A stretch of DNA of 54,345 bases, taken from positions 331,484-385,828 of the forward strand of contig NZ_RAIF01000025.1 of NCBI RefSeq assembly GCF_003671715.1, written 5' to 3'. The notes under the pieces were generated by a model. That model saw nothing but the letters and a program-made list of their open reading frames with translations, was not told the DNA's origin and ran no database searches. This DNA comes from Streptomyces sp. E2N166. GTDB lineage: Bacteria; Actinomycetota; Actinomycetes; Streptomycetales; Streptomycetaceae. The position numbers were made by a program, and so were the translations under genes. Below are positions 15,870-23,890 of this stretch, in pieces; position 1 is the stretch's first letter, and every line of letters begins with the position of its first letter.

Positions 15870-15950
15870 TGCAAATCGCAGAAGTGTTTTGCATCTCGCA
15901 GTAGCGATGCTACTGTTTAGGCTGCGCTGCAAACCGCAGGGCATCGCTAC
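15870..15950 (+). promoter_or_regulatory. XRE promoter with three TGCAnnnCGCAG operators
   Basis: Three copies of TGCAnnnCGCAG lie at 15870-15881, 15890-15901 and 15928-15939 (spacings 20 and 38). A promoter can be proposed with TTGCAT (15889-15894) and TACTGT (15911-15916), 16 bases apart, overlapping copies two and three. A perfect 10-bp inverted repeat GTAGCGATGC/GCATCGCTAC (15901-15910, 15941-15950) surrounds the start region. The arrangement suggests autoregulation by the XRE protein that follows. Confidence 0.65.
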
Positions 15951-15968
15951 GAACGGAAAGAGGTGCCG

Positions 15969-16481
15969 GTGGCGGAGGAAGAACCGTCCGAGGGCGTCCT
16001 GCTCAGCGGCGAGGCGAACGTCGCGACCCGCATCCGGGTGGAGCGTGAGGCGCGCGGCTGGAGCACCAACGCTCTGTCCGACCGGCTCAACGAGGCCGGC
16101 TTCGAGATGAACCCGTCCGCGGTCTGGCGGATCGAAAACGGGAAGCGCCGCATCAACCTCGACGACGCCATCGGCTTCGCCGAGGTCCTCGGCATCGATC
16201 TGCGCAATCTCGTCGGGCCGCCGCAGCTGGCTGCCAAGGCCCGCGCCATGGAGCTCATCGACGAGGTCGTGGATGCGTTCCGCGCGACCCAGAGAGCCAG
16301 CATGGCCTTCACGCAGGCGCGCGAAGCGTTCGACGCCTACCTAGCCGAGCACCCCGACATCCGCGAGGAAGCCGACCTCATGGTCCAGAGCGCCATCGCG
16401 GAGGAGGCCAACAAGACCATGCTGAAGAAGCACGGCCCTCCGCCCGGTGACAGCGACGGCCACTCCACCGACGAGGCATAG
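15969..16481 (+). CDS. XRE-family regulator of the element
   Basis: A 170-residue protein with a helix-turn-helix in residues 17-70 (ATRIRVEREARGWSTNALSDRLNEAGFEMNPSAVWRIENGKRRINLDDAIGFAEVLG) and a helical C-terminal half. It is the likely master repressor or activator of the excision/replication module. GTG at 15969 is preceded at proper distance by GGAAAGAGG; the GTG at 15963 overlaps that site. The three operators directly upstream suggest that it controls itself. Confidence 0.83.
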   Translation: MAEEEPSEGVLLSGEANVATRIRVEREARGWSTNALSDRLNEAGFEMNPSAVWRIENGKRRINLDDAIGFAEVLGIDLRNLVGPPQLAAKARAMELIDEVVDAFRATQRASMAFTQAREAFDAYLAEHPDIREEADLMVQSAIAEEANKTMLKKHGPPPGDSDGHSTDEA

Positions 16482-16539
16482 CTTCCGGCACCCCCTCCCT
16501 GTCTGGGCCCGCAAACCCCCAGGCAGGGCATCTCACCTT

Positions 16540-16553
16540 CATCCCTAGCGATC
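16540..16553 (+). promoter_or_regulatory. 14-bp motif shared with the DUF3631 upstream region (copy 2)
   Basis: CATCCCTAGCGATC lies 60 bp before the excisionase TTG start and is identical to the site upstream of the DUF3631 ATPase gene (15737-15750, minus strand). Confidence 0.55.
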
Positions 16554-16612
16554 GACCGGCGGGTCGGCGTTGCCGCGCCCACGCCCGCCACAACCTGTAG
16601 AGGACTCACTCC

Positions 16613-16990
16613 TTGCGCCTACCCGCAATACCCCCTGCCTCCGTTCCGACTCCGTACGCCGAGGTCGCCCTGCCACGCCTCTACGTCCCCGAGGAAGTCG
16701 CGGCCGTACTCGGCTGCTCCGCCTGGTGGGTCAAGGACCGAGCGCGGCGTCGGCTCATCCCGTTCACCCGCGTCGGCCGCGCCTACCGCTTCTCGGACGA
16801 GCATCTCGCCGAGATCATCCGCATGCACGAAGAGCGCCCGGCCCGGACTCCGCAGCGCCCTGGCGTCATTGCTGCCCCGACCCGGAAGCCTCGCGCCCGG
16901 CGGCAGGCCGAGAGGGTTGTGTCCACCGTTCGTCTCAAGGCCCGGCCACCGCGCCGGATGACCAAGTCCCAGTTCGGAACCGCTGCTTAA
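16613..16990 (+). CDS. xis: Excisionase (helix-turn-helix directionality factor)
   Basis: A 125-residue basic protein with a MerR/excisionase-type winged helix at about residues 22-75: RLYVPEEVAAVLGCSAWWVKDRARRRLIPFTRVGRAYRFSDEHLAEII. It directly precedes the integrase, as in AICEs. It should bend DNA at the att arms to favour excision. The start is a TTG with a weak GAGGA 8 bases upstream. The C-terminus is Arg/Lys/Pro-rich and probably disordered. Confidence 0.82.
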   Translation: MRLPAIPPASVPTPYAEVALPRLYVPEEVAAVLGCSAWWVKDRARRRLIPFTRVGRAYRFSDEHLAEIIRMHEERPARTPQRPGVIAAPTRKPRARRQAERVVSTVRLKARPPRRMTKSQFGTAA

Positions 16991-17022
16991 CGCGCCCCAC
17001 ACGACAGAAGGGAGGGAAAACT

Positions 17023-18528
17023 GTGGGGTACGCAGAGAAGCGCGGCGGCTACTGGCGAGGTCGCTACAAGATCGAAGACGGCAAGTACGGCACCGTCGCC
17101 GATTCCGCAGGCGTCGTGGTCAAGTTCGCCACCAAGCGGGAGGCCAAGCAGGCCGCAGACGCGGAAGAGGTGACCGTTCGGCGCGGTCAGTGGCGCGACC
17201 CGGGGCTCGGTCAGGAGACGTTCGGCGAGTACGCGAGCCGCTGGTACGCGGCCCAGGATCTGGCCGCCTCGACGATGCAGAACTACAAGCGCCACATTGA
17301 GGAGCACCTGCTCCCCGACTTCGAGGACAAGGCGCTTGTCGGCATCCTGCGCGCGGACGTCGATGCCTGGGAGAAGAAGGAGCGGGCCGTGTACGCGGCC
17401 TCCAGCGTCAAGACCTGGCGCTCCACGCTCCACCTGATCTTCGAGGACGCGATCGACGAGGGCCTGCTCACGTCCAACCCGGCAGCGAGGCGCCGAGGCC
17501 GGGGTAAGCGCGCCGGCCGCTCCCGCGACCGCGGCCCGGAGAAGGTCGTCACCGACGCGCTCGGCATCCTGCTCACCGCCGAGCGCGCGGCGCTGCTCTC
17601 CGGCCGCGACGACGAGTTCGTCGCCACGGTCCTCAAGGGCTACACCGGCAAGCGCTGGGGCGAAATCGTCGGCCTGGAAACGGAGTTCGTTCGGCCCCGC
17701 GCCTTCCGCGTCGAGTGGCAGCTGTACGAGCTTGACACCGGCGAGCTGGTCCGCTGCCCGCCCAAGGACGACAGCTACCGCGACATCGACTCGATGGACT
17801 GGCTGTCGGCCCTGGTCTTCAACCACATCGCCCGCACGAAGCCGACGCCCTGCCCCTGTCACGGCAGGACGTACGTCTTCCGCGGCCAGGGTGCGGCGCG
17901 CACCGGCGGCCACCAGGGCGCGAGGCTCGTCGACGTCGCCCGCCGCGCCGAAGTCTCCACGGGCACGGTCTCCAACGTCCTCAACCACCCCGACCGCGTA
18001 CGCGAGGACACCCGTGTACGCGTCGAACTCGCCATCGCGGAGCTCGGGTTCGTACGCGGAGGCGCCCCGTCGGAGCACGCCGCTCACTGGCGCCGCAACG
18101 GTTTCGCGACCTGGCTGTTCACCCCGGCGGCCTCGGGTTGGTACCCGAAGAAGGCGCCGCAGGAGGCTCGTCCGGTGCCGATCCTCGGCGAGCCGTGGCC
18201 CGGCATCCCGGCACGAGGTCGAGGGGCTGCTGCGCGGGCGGACGCCTGCTGGCTCCCGATAGCCAAGGGCCTCACGCCCCACGGCCTACGCCATACCCAC
18301 CGGACGATGATGGAGGACCTCGGCACCGAGAAGGTCCTCATGGACGAACGCATGGGCCACATCGATGGCTCGGTCTCCGCGCGCTACGCCCACGTCACAC
18401 CCGGCATGCGCCGGCGCCTCGCGGCCGGTCTGACCGAGCAATGGGAAGCGGCAATTGTCGCCAGGCGTGCGCTGCACCCGCGCTCCCCGGTATCTGCGCT
18501 GGATCGACTTCTCCAGACTGGCAGCTGA
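17023..18528 (+). CDS. int: Tyrosine integrase with an inserted LacI-type HTH
   Basis: A 501-residue site-specific recombinase. It has an arm-binding start (GYAEKRGGYWRGRYK), a SAM-like core-binding domain (about 60-150) and a catalytic domain with R211 (TGKRWGEIVGLE), the beta-hairpin lysine in PPKDDSYRD, H420 and R423 (HGLRH), H446 (MGHIDG) and nucleophile Y455 (RYAHVT). All catalytic residues are present. Between the lysine and the HxxR box, residues 300-346 match a LacI family helix-turn-helix (LVDVARRAEVSTGTVSNVLNHP), an unusual insertion. GTG start follows GGAGGG. It should act on the tRNA-Pro repeat. A broken terminator palindrome starts 8 bp after the stop. Confidence 0.9.
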   Translation: MGYAEKRGGYWRGRYKIEDGKYGTVADSAGVVVKFATKREAKQAADAEEVTVRRGQWRDPGLGQETFGEYASRWYAAQDLAASTMQNYKRHIEEHLLPDFEDKALVGILRADVDAWEKKERAVYAASSVKTWRSTLHLIFEDAIDEGLLTSNPAARRRGRGKRAGRSRDRGPEKVVTDALGILLTAERAALLSGRDDEFVATVLKGYTGKRWGEIVGLETEFVRPRAFRVEWQLYELDTGELVRCPPKDDSYRDIDSMDWLSALVFNHIARTKPTPCPCHGRTYVFRGQGAARTGGHQGARLVDVARRAEVSTGTVSNVLNHPDRVREDTRVRVELAIAELGFVRGGAPSEHAAHWRRNGFATWLFTPAASGWYPKKAPQEARPVPILGEPWPGIPARGRGAAARADACWLPIAKGLTPHGLRHTHRTMMEDLGTEKVLMDERMGHIDGSVSARYAHVTPGMRRRLAAGLTEQWEAAIVARRALHPRSPVSALDRLLQTGS

Positions 18529-18535
18529 CGCGTTA

Positions 18536-18555
18536 GGCCGAGCCCTTCTCCTAGG
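18536..18555. terminator. Left half of a terminator split by two insertion sequences
   Basis: GGCCGAGCCCTTCTC (18536-18550) is complementary (one G-U pair) to GAGGAGGGCTCGGCC at 21238-21252. Before the insertions they formed a 15-bp stem with a CTAG loop between the convergent int and HNH genes. Both insertion sequences entered at that CTAG. Confidence 0.8.
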
Positions 18556-19633
18556 TGTATTGATCACGAGCGTTGTTGACACGGGGGTCTTGATCAAAGG
18601 CGAAGACCTCCGGTGTGGTGGAGCTGTCTAGGACTGCACCACACGGAGGTCTTCGTGTCCCACCGTAATGCCCGGCTGACTGTTCATCGCAGGCGGCTAT
18701 TGATCCAACGCGTCCGTTCCGGCCGCCCGGTCGCTCATGTGGCCGGGGAGATGGGGATCTCGCGGGCGACCGCCCACAAGTGGGTTCGGCGGTGGCAGGC
18801 CGAGGGCGACCCGGGACTGTTCGACCGCTCGAGCCGGCCGCGCACGACCCCGCATCGCGCGGCCCCCGACACGGAAGCAGCCGTCTGCGCTCTTCGGCAG
18901 GCCCGCAAGCTCGGTCCGGCACGGATCGGCCCGATCCTCGGACTGCCCGCCTCCACGGTGCACCGGATCCTCACCCGCCACGGCCTGAACCGTCTGGCCT
19001 GGCTGGACCGGCCGACCGGCGAGCCGATACGCCGCTACGAACGCAGCCGTCCCGGCGAACTGGTGCACGTCGACATCAAAAAGCTCGGCAACATCCCCGA
19101 CGGCGGCGGTTGGCGCACGGTCGGCAGAACAGCCGGCAACCGGAACCGGCAGAGCACCACCGACCTGCGCAGGAGCTGCAAACCGGTGATCGGCTACAGC
19201 TACATCCACTCCGCCGTCGACGACCACTCCCGCCTCGCCTACAGCGAGGTCCTGGCCGACGAACGCCAGCACACCGCGATCGGGTTCTGGCAGCGGGCTC
19301 ACGCGTTCTTCACAGAACACGGCATCACCGTCGAACGAGTCCTGACCGACAACGGCTCCTGCTACAAGTCCAAACTCTTCACCCAGGCCATCACCACGGA
19401 CGGCATCGCCCACAAGCGCATCCGCCCCTACCGGCCACAGACCAACGGCAAGGTCGAACGCTTCAACCGCACCCTGCTGGAGGAGTGGGCCTACCTGCGG
19501 CCCTACACCAGCAACACAGAGCGCACCGCAGCCCTGGCAGACTTCCTCCACACCTACAACCACCACCGCTGCCACACCGCACTCGGCGGCCAGCCCCCGA
19601 TCAGCCGGGTCAACAACGCTGCGGGTCAATACA
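18556..19633 (+). mobile_element. IS481-family insertion sequence, 1078 bp, 6-bp target duplication
   Basis: Terminal inverted repeats start TGTATTGA and match at 21 of 25 positions (18556-18580 against 19609-19633). It is flanked by CCTAGG on both sides (18550-18555 and 19634-19639). A 6-bp duplication at NCTAGN is the known habit of IS481. It carries one DDE transposase gene and appears complete. Confidence 0.9.
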
Positions 19634-19638
19634 CCTAG
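18655..19638 (+). CDS. IS481-family DDE transposase
   Basis: A 327-residue transposase. An N-terminal helix-turn-helix (VSHRNARLTVHRRRLLIQRV, then GEMGISRATAHKWVRRW) is followed by an RNase H-fold core with catalytic residues in HVDIKKLG (D), LTDNGSCY (D) and KVERFNRTLLEEW (E), and by YNHHRCHTALGGQPP. The GTG start has GGAGG 8 bases upstream. The stop codon TAG at 19636-19638 is not inside the element but in the duplicated target CCTAGG, so each insertion at such a site supplies its own stop. Likely active. Confidence 0.93.
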   Translation: MSHRNARLTVHRRRLLIQRVRSGRPVAHVAGEMGISRATAHKWVRRWQAEGDPGLFDRSSRPRTTPHRAAPDTEAAVCALRQARKLGPARIGPILGLPASTVHRILTRHGLNRLAWLDRPTGEPIRRYERSRPGELVHVDIKKLGNIPDGGGWRTVGRTAGNRNRQSTTDLRRSCKPVIGYSYIHSAVDDHSRLAYSEVLADERQHTAIGFWQRAHAFFTEHGITVERVLTDNGSCYKSKLFTQAITTDGIAHKRIRPYRPQTNGKVERFNRTLLEEWAYLRPYTSNTERTAALADFLHTYNHHRCHTALGGQPPISRVNNAAGQYT

Positions 19639-19683
19639 GCCGTGTATCGAAAGTGAATCTTGGACTGTGAATGATCACGTTTC

Positions 19684-20340
19684 ATGGGTCGGGGAGATCT
19701 CACGGACGAGCAGTGGGCAGTGCTGGAGCCGCTATTGCCGCAGGGTGTCAAGGCGGGGCGGCCACCCATCTGGCCTCGGCGACGGCTGATCGACGGCATA
19801 CGGTTCCGGGTCCGCACGGGTGTTCCGTGGCGGGACGTCCCCGTCGAGTACGGACCGTGGAGCCGGGTCTACGATCTGTTTCGCCGATGGCAGCGGAACG
19901 GCACCTGGCACCAGGTCCTCACCCGGCTTCAGTCCCTGGCTGATGCGAAGGGCGCGATCACGTGGGACCTGAACGTCGACTCCACGGTGTGCCGTGCCCA
20001 TCAGCATGCGGCCGGAGCCCGTCGGCAGGGTGCACTACAGAAAGAACCGCCGGGCGGCATGTTCACCGAGCCTGCTGATCATGGGCTGGGACGCTCGCGG
20101 GGCGGGTTCACCACCAAGCTGCACCTGGCGGTCGAGCAGGGCCAAAAGCCCATGTCCATCGTGATCACCGCCGGGCAGCGCGGCGACTCGCCGCAATTCG
20201 AGCCCGTGCTGAAGAAGGTCCGCGTGCCCCGCCTTGGGCCGGGTCGGCCGCGTGTCCGCCCCGACCGGGTCCGTGCGGACAAGGCGTACGCCTCCCGCAA
20301 GAACCGCGGCTACCTGCGCCGTCGCGGCATCCGTGGAGGT
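19684..20340 (+). pseudogene. IS5-family transposase, truncated after about 218 residues
   Basis: The N-terminal DUF4096-like domain is intact (LTDEQWAVLEPLLP, GIRFRVRTGVPWRDVPVEYGPW, DLFRRWQRNGTWHQVL), then DLNVDSTVCRAHQHAAGA with the first catalytic Asp, FTTKLHLAVEQGQ, and VRADKAYASRKNRGYLRRRGIRG with the second Asp. Homology stops at about 20336; the expected continuation with the catalytic Glu segment is missing. The frame runs on through DNA that is antisense to the GNAT gene. A non-functional remnant. Confidence 0.87.
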
Positions 20341-21147
20341 TCAGGTGTTGATGGCGTATTCGACGAACTGGCCGCAGGCCCGGAACCCCAGCCGGCGGTA
20401 CACAGGCTCGCCGTCGGCCGACGCCTGCAGGACCGCGACGCCATGGTCTCGCTCGCGGGCAGCGTGAAGGGCCGCGAGCGTGACGGCTCCGCCGTAGCCG
20501 CGCCGGCGGTGGGCGGCCAGGGTGGAGATGTTGTAGATGCCGGCGACTCCCGCGTGGTGGAACACCTCGGCGGAGCAGACCGGACGGTTCTCCACGTAGC
20601 CCACCAGGTACCGGGCCGGGCAGGTCGCGGCCAGCGCCTGGGAAGCAGCCCGGGCGAAGAAGTCACGGACGGTTTCGGCGGGTGGATTCCAGTTCGCGGC
20701 GAGGACCGTGGCGTAGTCGGCGAGCTGCTCGGGTGTGGTCACCGTTCGGATGTCCAGACCCGGGACAGAGGGACTCGGCAGGGTGTCGTCCAGCTCGGCC
20801 CACATCGCCGTCTCACGCTCGGACACCGGCAGACCGGCCGCGGTCAGGCGGGTGGTGAGGTCTGTCGGTGTCGAGGCAGGTCCCACCCACCAGGAGAAGC
20901 CGCGGCCGGTGCCGGCCAGCGACCCGACGGTCTCGGAGATGTGGGCCGCGGCGTCGTCGGCGGTGAAGCGGGCCGCGGCGACGATGTTGAACGTGTCGTC
21001 GTCCAGGCCGCTGTCTGCGACCAGGAGGACATCGGTCTCCGTGACGGTCGCACCGGACATGCTCCGGTGCAGATGGCAAGCGTGTTCCGCTAGATTCCGC
21101 TCCATCCTGTCCGTCAAGTCGGCTTCATCGAGAAAGTAACCATTCAT
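20341..21147 (-). CDS. GNAT-family N-acetyltransferase (IS passenger gene)
   Basis: A 268-residue protein with a C-terminal GNAT fold: [30 protein letters not shown] is the acetyl-CoA binding motif A (R-R-G-Y-G), then [18 protein letters not shown] is motif B. The N-terminal half ([27 protein letters not shown]) resembles the first lobe of double-domain GNATs. The substrate is unknown; detoxification is a usual role. ATG at 21147. The gene is fully inside the IS5-type inverted repeats and replaced the transposase 3' end, so it can travel with the element. Confidence 0.85.
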   Translation of the reverse strand: MNGYFLDEADLTDRMERNLAEHACHLHRSMSGATVTETDVLLVADSGLDDDTFNIVAAARFTADDAAAHISETVGSLAGTGRGFSWWVGPASTPTDLTTRLTAAGLPVSERETAMWAELDDTLPSPSVPGLDIRTVTTPEQLADYATVLAANWNPPAETVRDFFARAASQALAATCPARYLVGYVENRPVCSAEVFHHAGVAGIYNISTLAAHRRRGYGGAVTLAALHAARERDHGVAVLQASADGEPVYRRLGFRACGQFVEYAINT

Positions 21148-21233
21148 AAAGATTGATCCCAGCACGACCGGACGAAGAGCGCATGCCATTTTAAGCGGTG
21201 CCACGCCGGTGACCAGCACTTTCGATACACGCC

Positions 21234-22529
21234 CTAGGAGGAGGGCTCGGCCTCGCCAGGTCCCCAGGCGTCTCCCTTGCGGATGTTGCAGATCCAATGG
21301 GCCGCCTGCAGGTTCTCGGCCGTGTGTGCCCCGCCCTCCGCAACAGGCTTGATGTGATCAAGGGTGGAGGACCACAGGTCTGGCCACTCGATGGCGGGGT
21401 TCATCGGACGGCGGCACAACCGGCAGACCCATTGGTCGCGTTCGTAGATGTCGAACGGGTCCACTTGATCGGCTCCGGCATCGAGTGTGCCGTAGCCGCG
21501 CATGCGGGCCTGGTAGCTGTTGCGGGCCCGAGTGGAGCGCCGCTGCTTTTCGGAGCGGGCGGTGTACGCCGGGGTCCAGAGGGTGGGCGTCGGTTCGGCG
21601 ACGCAGACCCAGGCTTCCCAGTCGTAGGTCTTCCCGTCCTCGTCCACGTCGCGGAATATCTCGTTCTGCCAGTGCCACAGCTGCCCGTCGTCTCCCTTGA
21701 ACGACGTCTGCTGGACCATGGGGTGCTCCTGGCCGGGCACCTTGGTCCACCACAGGACGCGGTCCGTGTAGGCGAGGAGTGCGCCAGTCTGCTGGTGGAT
21801 CGCGACCATCGGCTCTGCGTCGGGTTCGGAGTTGGCGCGCACCAGGGCGACGAGATCGTCGGCGCCCAGGGAGGAAGCGGTGGTGTACGTAGTGACGGAG
21901 CCGTGCCGCTCGATGACATCGCCCTCGATGGGGCTCAACCCGTAGAACTCGTATGGGAAGTCACCGTCAGCGGTCCTGGTGCGGAAGACCTGCGGCTCTC
22001 TTGCCGCACTGAACCGAGCGCGCTGGTCGGCATCGGCGGAGGAGCGGTCTCCGTGATCAGGGATGGCGGTCACGTCGATCTCACCTCTTTCGATCCGTGC
22101 CTTCGTGCGCCGCTTCAGCGTGGTGTTGCACCGACCCGAGCAGACGTGCCGGTCACGGTGCTCCCAGTGCGCGCTCCTCGGCACCGGCTCGCCACAGATC
22201 CGGCATGGCTCGCCGCCGGTGGCACGTTCGGCAGCGGCGAGGATCGGGTTCCAGTGAGGATCACCGCGCACCTCGCGGGTCCTTGAGAGGTCGGGCACCG
22301 GCGGTGTCCCTGGCGTGAGCGTCTGCTTCGGGCGAGGCACCCTCGGCGCGTCCTTCGGGCGCTCGGCCCGCTGCTTCTTGGCGGCCGAGGTTCGGCAGGG
22401 ATCGGAGCAGTACTTCTGGCTGCGTGGGCGCCAATACTCCATCTCTGTGCCGCAGACCGCGCACGGGCGACCCGCTCGCTCGGAGGCGTTGGTGCCGGCC
22501 TCTTCGGTGCTGTCGAAGCCGTGGTCCAC
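21234..22529 (-). CDS. HNH endonuclease domain protein with two zinc-finger-like motifs
   Basis: A 431-residue protein. Two Cys4-type fingers occur near the N-terminus, [19 protein letters not shown]...C (about 23-45) and [26 protein letters not shown] (about 105-130). The C-terminal domain is [13 protein letters not shown], then [27 protein letters not shown]. It is probably a DNA endonuclease; possible roles are element defence or target cleavage. GTG at 22529 with GAGGA upstream is preferred over TTG at 22556. Its TAG stop lies in the CTAG loop of the interrupted terminator. It is the last gene before the right attachment site. Confidence 0.8.
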   Translation of the reverse strand: MDHGFDSTEEAGTNASERAGRPCAVCGTEMEYWRPRSQKYCSDPCRTSAAKKQRAERPKDAPRVPRPKQTLTPGTPPVPDLSRTREVRGDPHWNPILAAAERATGGEPCRICGEPVPRSAHWEHRDRHVCSGRCNTTLKRRTKARIERGEIDVTAIPDHGDRSSADADQRARFSAAREPQVFRTRTADGDFPYEFYGLSPIEGDVIERHGSVTTYTTASSLGADDLVALVRANSEPDAEPMVAIHQQTGALLAYTDRVLWWTKVPGQEHPMVQQTSFKGDDGQLWHWQNEIFRDVDEDGKTYDWEAWVCVAEPTPTLWTPAYTARSEKQRRSTRARNSYQARMRGYGTLDAGADQVDPFDIYERDQWVCRLCRRPMNPAIEWPDLWSSTLDHIKPVAEGGAHTAENLQAAHWICNIRKGDAWGPGEAEPSS

Positions 22530-22627
22530 AGATTGTCCTCGGGGTCGAGTGGGCAACTGGAGTTCGCGAACGCGCAGGTGCGAGGAGACATACCGGAGGC
22601 GTGCTGCCTCTGCCGGGTGGTTGTCTG

Positions 22628-22668
22628 CTGGGAGAAGCCGACCAAGATCTTCTCCCAGATTTCTCCCA
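22628..22668. repeat. Right-end arm-type site with inverted repeat
   Basis: TCTCCCAGATTTCTCCCA at 22651-22668 repeats the left-end site (1965-1982). CTGGGAGAAG (22628-22637) and CTTCTCCCAG (22649-22658) form a perfect 10-bp inverted repeat. It lies about 70 bp from the tRNA-side core and is a likely integrase or excisionase binding arm. Confidence 0.6.
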
Positions 22669-22689
22669 AACGATCACCGGAGACGCAGG

Positions 22690-22722
22690 AAGGGCCTGAC
22701 CCTCAGAGAGGATCAGGCCCTT
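22690..22722 (-). terminator. Terminator downstream of tRNA-Pro
   Basis: AAGGGCCTGA (22690-22699) pairs perfectly with TCAGGCCCTT (22713-22722), loop 13 bases, about 20 bases beyond the tRNA 3' end. After integration this terminator belongs to the element, which thus supplies the tRNA with a replacement. A weaker counterpart remains at the left end near 1787-1806. Confidence 0.72.
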
Positions 22723-22737
22723 GACCTGGTGTTTCAG

Positions 22738-22814
<77 letters not shown>

Positions 22815-22881
22815 ATTGTCGCTGCTCGTCGCGGCGACGTCGTTTACTTTAGCCCACCGGCGGCCGGAGGCGAAATCCGGT

Positions 22882-23631
22882 TTACCAGCGGCGGCGGAGC
22901 GGGTTCGGGCGGATGTGGTCCAGGGCTACGAGGAGGACGCCCAGGGCGTAGAGGGCGAGGCCGAGGAGGAGGGCGTTGCCCAGGACGCCCTTGTATCCGT
23001 GCTGGTCGACGTCGAGGAAGGGGTAGAGGTAGCGGCCCTGGGTGTCGGGGATGAGGAGCTCGCCGCGGGCCAGGGAGAAGGCCAGGTAGGCCAGGGGGTA
23101 GAGCATCCACGCGGCGGCCTGGCGCAGGTGCAGGCGGCCGGGGGCGGTGAGCAGGAGCCAGTCCAGGGCTGCGGCGACGGGGACGGCCGTGTTCAGGAGG
23201 TGGGTCGCGACCGCGTGCCAGCCGGAGCCGGTGCCGTCCGTCACGGCGAACGGACTGGCCGTGTTGGCCAGGAGCAGGTGGTGGACGAGCCCGGCGGCGA
23301 CGACGTAGAGCAGGGCCGCGCCCGTGAGGGCCCCTGAGAGGGGGCGGCGGGCGGACCAGGCGCGGCGGGCGGAGGCGATCAGGACCAGGGCCAGCAGGAT
23401 GCTGCTCTGCGTGGTGAAGTGGCTCAGGAGCCTGGTGACCGGCCCGGCCGTGAGGAGCTCGATGGTCACTCCCGTCACCGCCAGCACCGCGGTGACGAGG
23501 CGGAAGACGGCGACCAGCGGGCGGCGCACGGGGGTCACGACGGCCGTGGCCGGGACGGGGGAGGGCAGCAGTCTGGGCGGGCCCGGGACCGCGGGGAGGT
23601 CCGGGATGTCCCTGGGTATCGGGGCTGTCAT
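22882..23631 (-). CDS. Pr6Pr-family membrane protein
   Basis: A 249-residue integral membrane protein with about six helices (VFRLVTAVLAVTGVTIELL; SILLALVLIASARRA; GALTGAALLYVVAAGLVHHLLL; HLLNTAVPVAAALDWLLL; AAAWMLYPLAYLAFSLARG; GVLGNALLLGLALYALGVLLVAL). The PLAYLAFSLARGEL...YPFLDVDQHGY segment is typical of Pr6Pr/FAR-17a-like proteins. Function unknown. It is the first chromosomal gene beyond the tRNA. Confidence 0.85.
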   Translation of the reverse strand: MTAPIPRDIPDLPAVPGPPRLLPSPVPATAVVTPVRRPLVAVFRLVTAVLAVTGVTIELLTAGPVTRLLSHFTTQSSILLALVLIASARRAWSARRPLSGALTGAALLYVVAAGLVHHLLLANTASPFAVTDGTGSGWHAVATHLLNTAVPVAAALDWLLLTAPGRLHLRQAAAWMLYPLAYLAFSLARGELLIPDTQGRYLYPFLDVDQHGYKGVLGNALLLGLALYALGVLLVALDHIRPNPLRRRW

Positions 23632-23890
23632 GGCCTCACGCTAGGCAGGCCGGACATACCGGGCTATACGGGTGGGCCATGTGGGCTATCCCGCGGGGTC
23701 TGCGGACCTTCGGACCTCCGGGCGCTGGCGGCCGGACGGCGGGCTGCGCACCACCGCGGTGCGCCGCGCCGTGCACACCCACCCGGAGAGCGGCGCCCCC
23801 GTCTGCCTCGGGACCTCCGGGCCTGCGGGGCCTCCGGGACCCCGGGTCCCCCGACCCCCCGGCCCACCCGAATGTGAGCCCCGCGGCCCC

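Larger units (their letters stand above)
19639..21233. mobile_element. IS5-type element with a GNAT passenger gene and a truncated transposase
   Basis: Ends GCCGTGTATCGAAAGTG (19639-19655) and its inverted copy (21217-21233) differ at one base, and CTAG flanks both sides (19635-19638, 21234-21237), in line with the YTAR target of IS5 relatives. The element is about 1.6 kb, roughly twice the normal size of such elements. Its left part encodes the first 218 or so residues of the transposase, and its right part encodes an acetyltransferase on the opposite strand. It probably moves only if transposase is supplied from elsewhere. Confidence 0.82.

Noticed and set aside
15969..18528. A CRISPR array or defence island next to the integrase
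   Set aside because: No regularly spaced repeats and no Cas or restriction-modification genes are present; the HNH protein alone is not enough.
20341..21093. Continuation of the IS5 transposase frame to 21093
   Set aside because: After about 20336 the translation has no transposase character and is antisense to the GNAT gene, so it is read-through from the truncation.
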